Assembly (NCBI GenBank): GCA_023621995.1
Contig: JAMOAB010000029.1
Span: 100,105 to 164,104 of the forward strand
Direction of reading: 5' to 3'
DNA: 64,000 nucleotides
From: Bacillota bacterium
GTDB taxonomy: Bacteria > Bacillota > Clostridia > Caldicoprobacterales > Xylanivirgaceae
Part shown: one piece after another, positions 61,516 to 64,000 of the stretch
Layout of the letters: the number at the start of each line of letters is the position of its first letter
Numbering within the stretch: position 1 is the stretch's first letter
Notes under the pieces: model-generated
Databases searched by the model: none
The model's input: only the letters and a program-made list of their open reading frames with translations
Told to the model about the DNA's origin: nothing
Translations under genes and position numbers: made by a program

Positions 61516-62274
61516 ATGGGTGATAGATATAAGGCACATGACGTATTGGAAAACCAAATAGAGGGTAAAAATCCCATATTAGAAGCTTTGCGTTCAGATA
61601 GAGACATACAAAGAATTGTGGTTACTAAGGGAGTTCAGGATAGAAAAATCCAAGAGATCTTAAATAGAGCGGCTAGTAAAAAGATTAAAGTACAAGAGGT
61701 AGATAAAAGGGATATAGAAAGAATGGCTAAGACACCTGCCCACCAAGGTATAATTGCTATTGTAGCTCCATATAGATATGTGGATATAGGTGATATTATG
61801 GAGAGGGCCCAAGCCTTAGGCGAATCTCCACTCATATTAATACTTGATCATCTAAATGATCCCCATAATTTTGGCGCCATAATACGGACTGCAGAGGCTT
61901 GTGGTGTACATGGAGTTATAATTCCCAAAAGGCGTGCGGTGGCTGTGACGCCTGCTGTAGTCAAGGCATCGGCCGGTGCAGTGGAGCATATGCTTATAGC
62001 TAAAGTTGCTAATATTGCAAATACAATAGATAGATTAAAAGAGATGGGTCTTTGGATAGCCGGCGCTAGTATGGAAGGTGAAGTATATACTAGTCATGAT
62101 TTTAAAGGACCTATAGGTATTGTCATTGGAAGTGAGGGAGAGGGCATAAGCCGTCTAGTCAAAGAAAAATGCGATTTCCTACTGAGCATACCTATGAAAG
62201 GACAGGTGAAGTCTTTAAATGCATCTGTTGCAGCCTCTGTATTAATGTATGAAGCAGTTAGGCAGAGGGGTTAA
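61516..62274 (+). CDS. rlmB: 23S rRNA (guanosine-2'-O)-methyltransferase RlmB
   Basis: A 252-residue TrmH-family SPOUT enzyme that methylates G2251 of 23S rRNA. An N-terminal substrate-binding domain (IEGKNPILEALRSDRDIQRIVV) is followed by SPOUT motifs LDHLNDPHNFGAIIRTAEACG, IVIGSEGEGISRLVKEKCD and SLNASVAASVLMYEA. Lies 18 bp after thyX. Confidence 0.95.
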   Translation: MGDRYKAHDVLENQIEGKNPILEALRSDRDIQRIVVTKGVQDRKIQEILNRAASKKIKVQEVDKRDIERMAKTPAHQGIIAIVAPYRYVDIGDIMERAQALGESPLILILDHLNDPHNFGAIIRTAEACGVHGVIIPKRRAVAVTPAVVKASAGAVEHMLIAKVANIANTIDRLKEMGLWIAGASMEGEVYTSHDFKGPIGIVIGSEGEGISRLVKEKCDFLLSIPMKGQVKSLNASVAASVLMYEAVRQRG

Positions 62275-62277
62275 AAA

Positions 62278-62799
62278 GTGGGCAGGCCGGAGGAGTTTTT
62301 ATTAGTAGATGGATATAACATAATAAACTCATGGCCGAATCTTAAAGAGATCTCAAAGACAAGTCTGGAAGACGCTAGGGATGCATTGATAGAAATACTT
62401 AGAGATTATCAGGGATATAGGGGAATAAACGTGATAATCGTATTTGATGCACATCTCATAGAGGGTGGCGTAGAAACACATGAGTATTATGGAAAAGTGG
62501 AGGTTGTATATACAAAAGAAGGGGAGATAGCGGACCAATATATAGAGCGTTGGGTAAACGATATGGGAAAAGACCATAGGGTTAGGGTGGCCACATCCGA
62601 TTATACAGAGCAGACTATAGTTTTTTCCCGGGGTGGTACTCGTATATCTGCCCGGGAACTCTATATGGAAGTTGAGAGAGTGACTAAACAGAGGAATGAT
62701 ATATATATATATAATAAGAAAGTAGATACTAATTTTCTATCGGATAACATAGATCTTGATATACTTGAAAAACTAGAGAAAATGAGAAGGCAAAGATAG
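62278..62799 (+). CDS. rae1: Ribosome-dependent mRNA endonuclease Rae1 (YacP, NYN domain)
   Basis: A 173-residue NYN/PIN-like nuclease, homologous to B. subtilis Rae1, which cleaves mRNA in the ribosomal A site. LLVDGYNIINSWP with the first catalytic Asp, VIIVFDAHLIEGG, ADQYIERWVND, RVRVATSDYTEQTIVFSRGGTRISAREL. Start GTG 62278, 3 bp after rlmB. Final gene before the sigH promoter. Confidence 0.92.
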   Translation: MGRPEEFLLVDGYNIINSWPNLKEISKTSLEDARDALIEILRDYQGYRGINVIIVFDAHLIEGGVETHEYYGKVEVVYTKEGEIADQYIERWVNDMGKDHRVRVATSDYTEQTIVFSRGGTRISARELYMEVERVTKQRNDIYIYNKKVDTNFLSDNIDLDILEKLEKMRRQR

Positions 62800-62800
62800 C

Positions 62801-62830
62801 TTGACTTATAGGGTTTATCTAATGTATAAT
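62801..62830 (+). promoter_or_regulatory. SigA promoter of sigH
   Basis: TTGACT (62801-62806), 18-bp spacer, TATAAT (62825-62830), immediately after the rae1 stop codon. A start near 62837 leaves a leader of about 50 nt. Confidence 0.8.
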
Positions 62831-62889
62831 CGAATATAAGATGTATATACAGCTTAAAAGATAAAGGCTTTTGTTGGGGGAGATATGAG

Positions 62890-63537
62890 TTGGAAGCCAA
62901 TGCAATAATGAAAGATATTAATCGTTTCCACATGATGACTGATGAAGAGATCGTAGAGGAAGCAAGAAACGGCAACAACGATGCTCTAGAGTTTTTAATG
63001 AACAAATACAAAAACTTTGTAAGGGCAAAAGCCAGGTCATATTTTCTTATAGGTGCCGATAGGGAAGACATTATACAAGAGGGGATGATAGGTCTTTATA
63101 AAGCAATTAGAGACTATAGACATGATAAATTGTCGTCATTTAGGGCTTTTGCAGAGCTGTGTATCACTAGGCAGATAATCACAGCCATAAAAACAGCCAC
63201 TCGACAAAAGCACATACCACTAAACTCTTATGTATCCTTAAACAAACCAATATATGACATGGAATCTGATAGAACTCTATTAGATGTATTATCTGCTACA
63301 AAGATATGTGATCCAGAGGAATTGGTAATAAGTCGAGAAGAATATAAGAGGATAGAAAGCGATATGGGTGAGATACTCAGTGACTTGGAATGGGAAGTTC
63401 TCATGGCATATCTCCAGGGAAAGTCATACCAAGAAATTGCCGTAGAGTTGGACAGGCATGTGAAGTCAGTGGATAATGCACTTCAACGGGTCAAGAGGAA
63501 ACTTGAACGATATCTAGATGAAAAAGAAAATCTATAA
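62890..63537 (+). CDS. sigH: RNA polymerase sporulation sigma factor SigH
   Basis: A 215-residue sigma-70-family factor controlling the start of sporulation. Region 2 (EEARNGNNDALEFLMNKYKNFVRAKARSYFLIGADREDIIQEGMIGLYKAIRDY), and region 4 with HTH (SYQEIAVELDRHVKSVDNALQRVKRKLE). The TTG start at 62890 follows GGGGGAG; the nearby ATG opens only a short frame. Its position after rae1 and before tRNAs/tuf matches SigH in clostridia, evidence that the organism is a spore former. Confidence 0.96.
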   Translation: MEANAIMKDINRFHMMTDEEIVEEARNGNNDALEFLMNKYKNFVRAKARSYFLIGADREDIIQEGMIGLYKAIRDYRHDKLSSFRAFAELCITRQIITAIKTATRQKHIPLNSYVSLNKPIYDMESDRTLLDVLSATKICDPEELVISREEYKRIESDMGEILSDLEWEVLMAYLQGKSYQEIAVELDRHVKSVDNALQRVKRKLERYLDEKENL

Positions 63538-63545
63538 AAATATGG

Positions 63546-63574
63546 TTGACAAAACAACGATATAGGATTAAAAT
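63546..63574 (+). promoter_or_regulatory. SigA promoter of the tRNA-tuf unit
   Basis: TTGACA (63546-63551), 17-bp spacer, TAAAAT (63569-63574), 43 bp upstream of tRNA-Gly. Confidence 0.85.
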
Positions 63575-63616
63575 ATAGGTTGTTATTTAAATAATATAGT
63601 TATTAGCTGGAGATAT

Positions 63617-63690
63617 GCGGGTGTAACTCAGTGGTAGAGTGCCAGCTTCCCAAGCTGGTAGCGTGGGTTCGATCCCCATCACCCGCTCCA
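63617..63690 (+). tRNA. tRNA-Gly (anticodon CCC)
   Basis: A full cloverleaf: acceptor GCGGGTG/CACCCGC, anticodon stem CCAGC/GCTGG with loop TTCCCAA (anticodon CCC), T arm with TTCGATC, and encoded CCA. It reads GGG. Confidence 0.95.
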
Positions 63691-63697
63691 AGTATAA

Positions 63698-63773
63698 GCC
63701 CATGTAGCTCAGCAGGCAGAGCGCCGCCATGGTAAGGCGGAGGTCACCGGTTCGACCCCGGTCGTGGGCTCCA
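63698..63773 (+). tRNA. tRNA-Thr (anticodon GGT)
   Basis: A full cloverleaf: acceptor GCCCATG/CGTGGGC, anticodon stem CCGCC/GGCGG with loop ATGGTAA (anticodon GGT), T loop TTCGACC, encoded CCA. It lies 7 bp after tRNA-Gly, so the two are cotranscribed. Confidence 0.95.
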
Positions 63774-63859
63774 TATTTAACTATCTATATTGTGAGACAC
63801 CAGGCTGTGTTGTTTAGGATATTGGTGAAAAATTCTCTCTATTAAAAGAGAGGGGTTAA

Positions 63860-64000
<141 letters not shown>

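Overview
The window is 64 kb of AT-rich chromosome from a Gram-positive anaerobe, most likely a saccharolytic, spore-forming member of the Clostridia. Supporting signs are: the conserved mrnC-thyX-rlmB-rae1-sigH-tuf neighbourhood at the right end; SigA-type promoters with 17-bp spacers and strong GGAGG ribosome binding sites; frequent TTG/GTG starts and AGA/AGG/ATA codons; the [FeFe]-hydrogenase maturases HydE/F/G; a B12-dependent ribonucleotide reductase; an ndoAI/ndoA toxin-antitoxin pair; and VanW, YitT and YesM/YesN families. No rRNA operon, CRISPR array, complete insertion sequence or prophage was seen.

Layout. 1-5.9 kb: end of an OmpR-type response regulator, its sensor kinase, a lipoprotein, L-asparaginase II, a 59-residue membrane miniprotein, a UgtP-like glycolipid glycosyltransferase and a peptidoglycan-binding protein. 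6-12.8 kb: aroC, a CheX-like phosphatase, acpS, the NAD(P)HX repair enzyme, the ndoAI/ndoA pair, a YitT transporter, a TIM-barrel isomerase and a UspA-like protein. 12.8-22.2 kb: a hexuronate/sugar-acid regulon (gnd, uxuB-type SDR, LarA-family nickel epimerase homologue, aldose-epimerase-like protein, uxaE, LacI regulator, uxaC). Three promoters here carry the same palindromic operator just downstream of the -10 box. 22.3-29.6 kb: nrdJ with an apparent NrdR operator, cls, rsmC-like methyltransferase, rsuA, rpiB and an Fe-S aldo/keto reductase. 29.6-33.8 kb: HydG-F-E operon behind a TM1266-like regulator and a long, probably structured leader. 34-37.5 kb: VanW, HAD phosphatase, Zn-ribbon/DUF2007, YhhN and a PflA-like radical SAM protein. 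37.5-47.5 kb: a YesM/YesN two-component system divergent from a CUT1 sugar ABC importer (no ATPase gene), then an FAD oxidoreductase and a DUF4434-like TIM barrel. 47.6-55.2 kb: an accessory stretch with decayed genes, a plant-type phosphoglycerate mutase, a GNAT, a nitrilase and a FosX-type fosfomycin hydrolase. 55.3-60.2 kb: a YyaL-like protein, and an AraC regulator divergent from a Gfo/Idh/MocA-ThuA pair. 60.3-64 kb: the conserved mrnC-sigH block, tRNA-Gly(CCC), tRNA-Thr(GGT) and the start of tuf.

The most interesting system is the hexuronate regulon. It encodes uronate isomerase, tagaturonate 3-epimerase and mannonate-forming reductase. Instead of mannonate dehydratase and KDG enzymes it then has a LarA-family protein with the nickel-pincer catalytic residues intact, and 6-phosphogluconate dehydrogenase. 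The inference is that mannonate may be epimerised to gluconate and drained through 6-phosphogluconate into the pentose phosphate pathway. A gluconate kinase and the LarB/C/E cofactor genes would have to lie outside the window.
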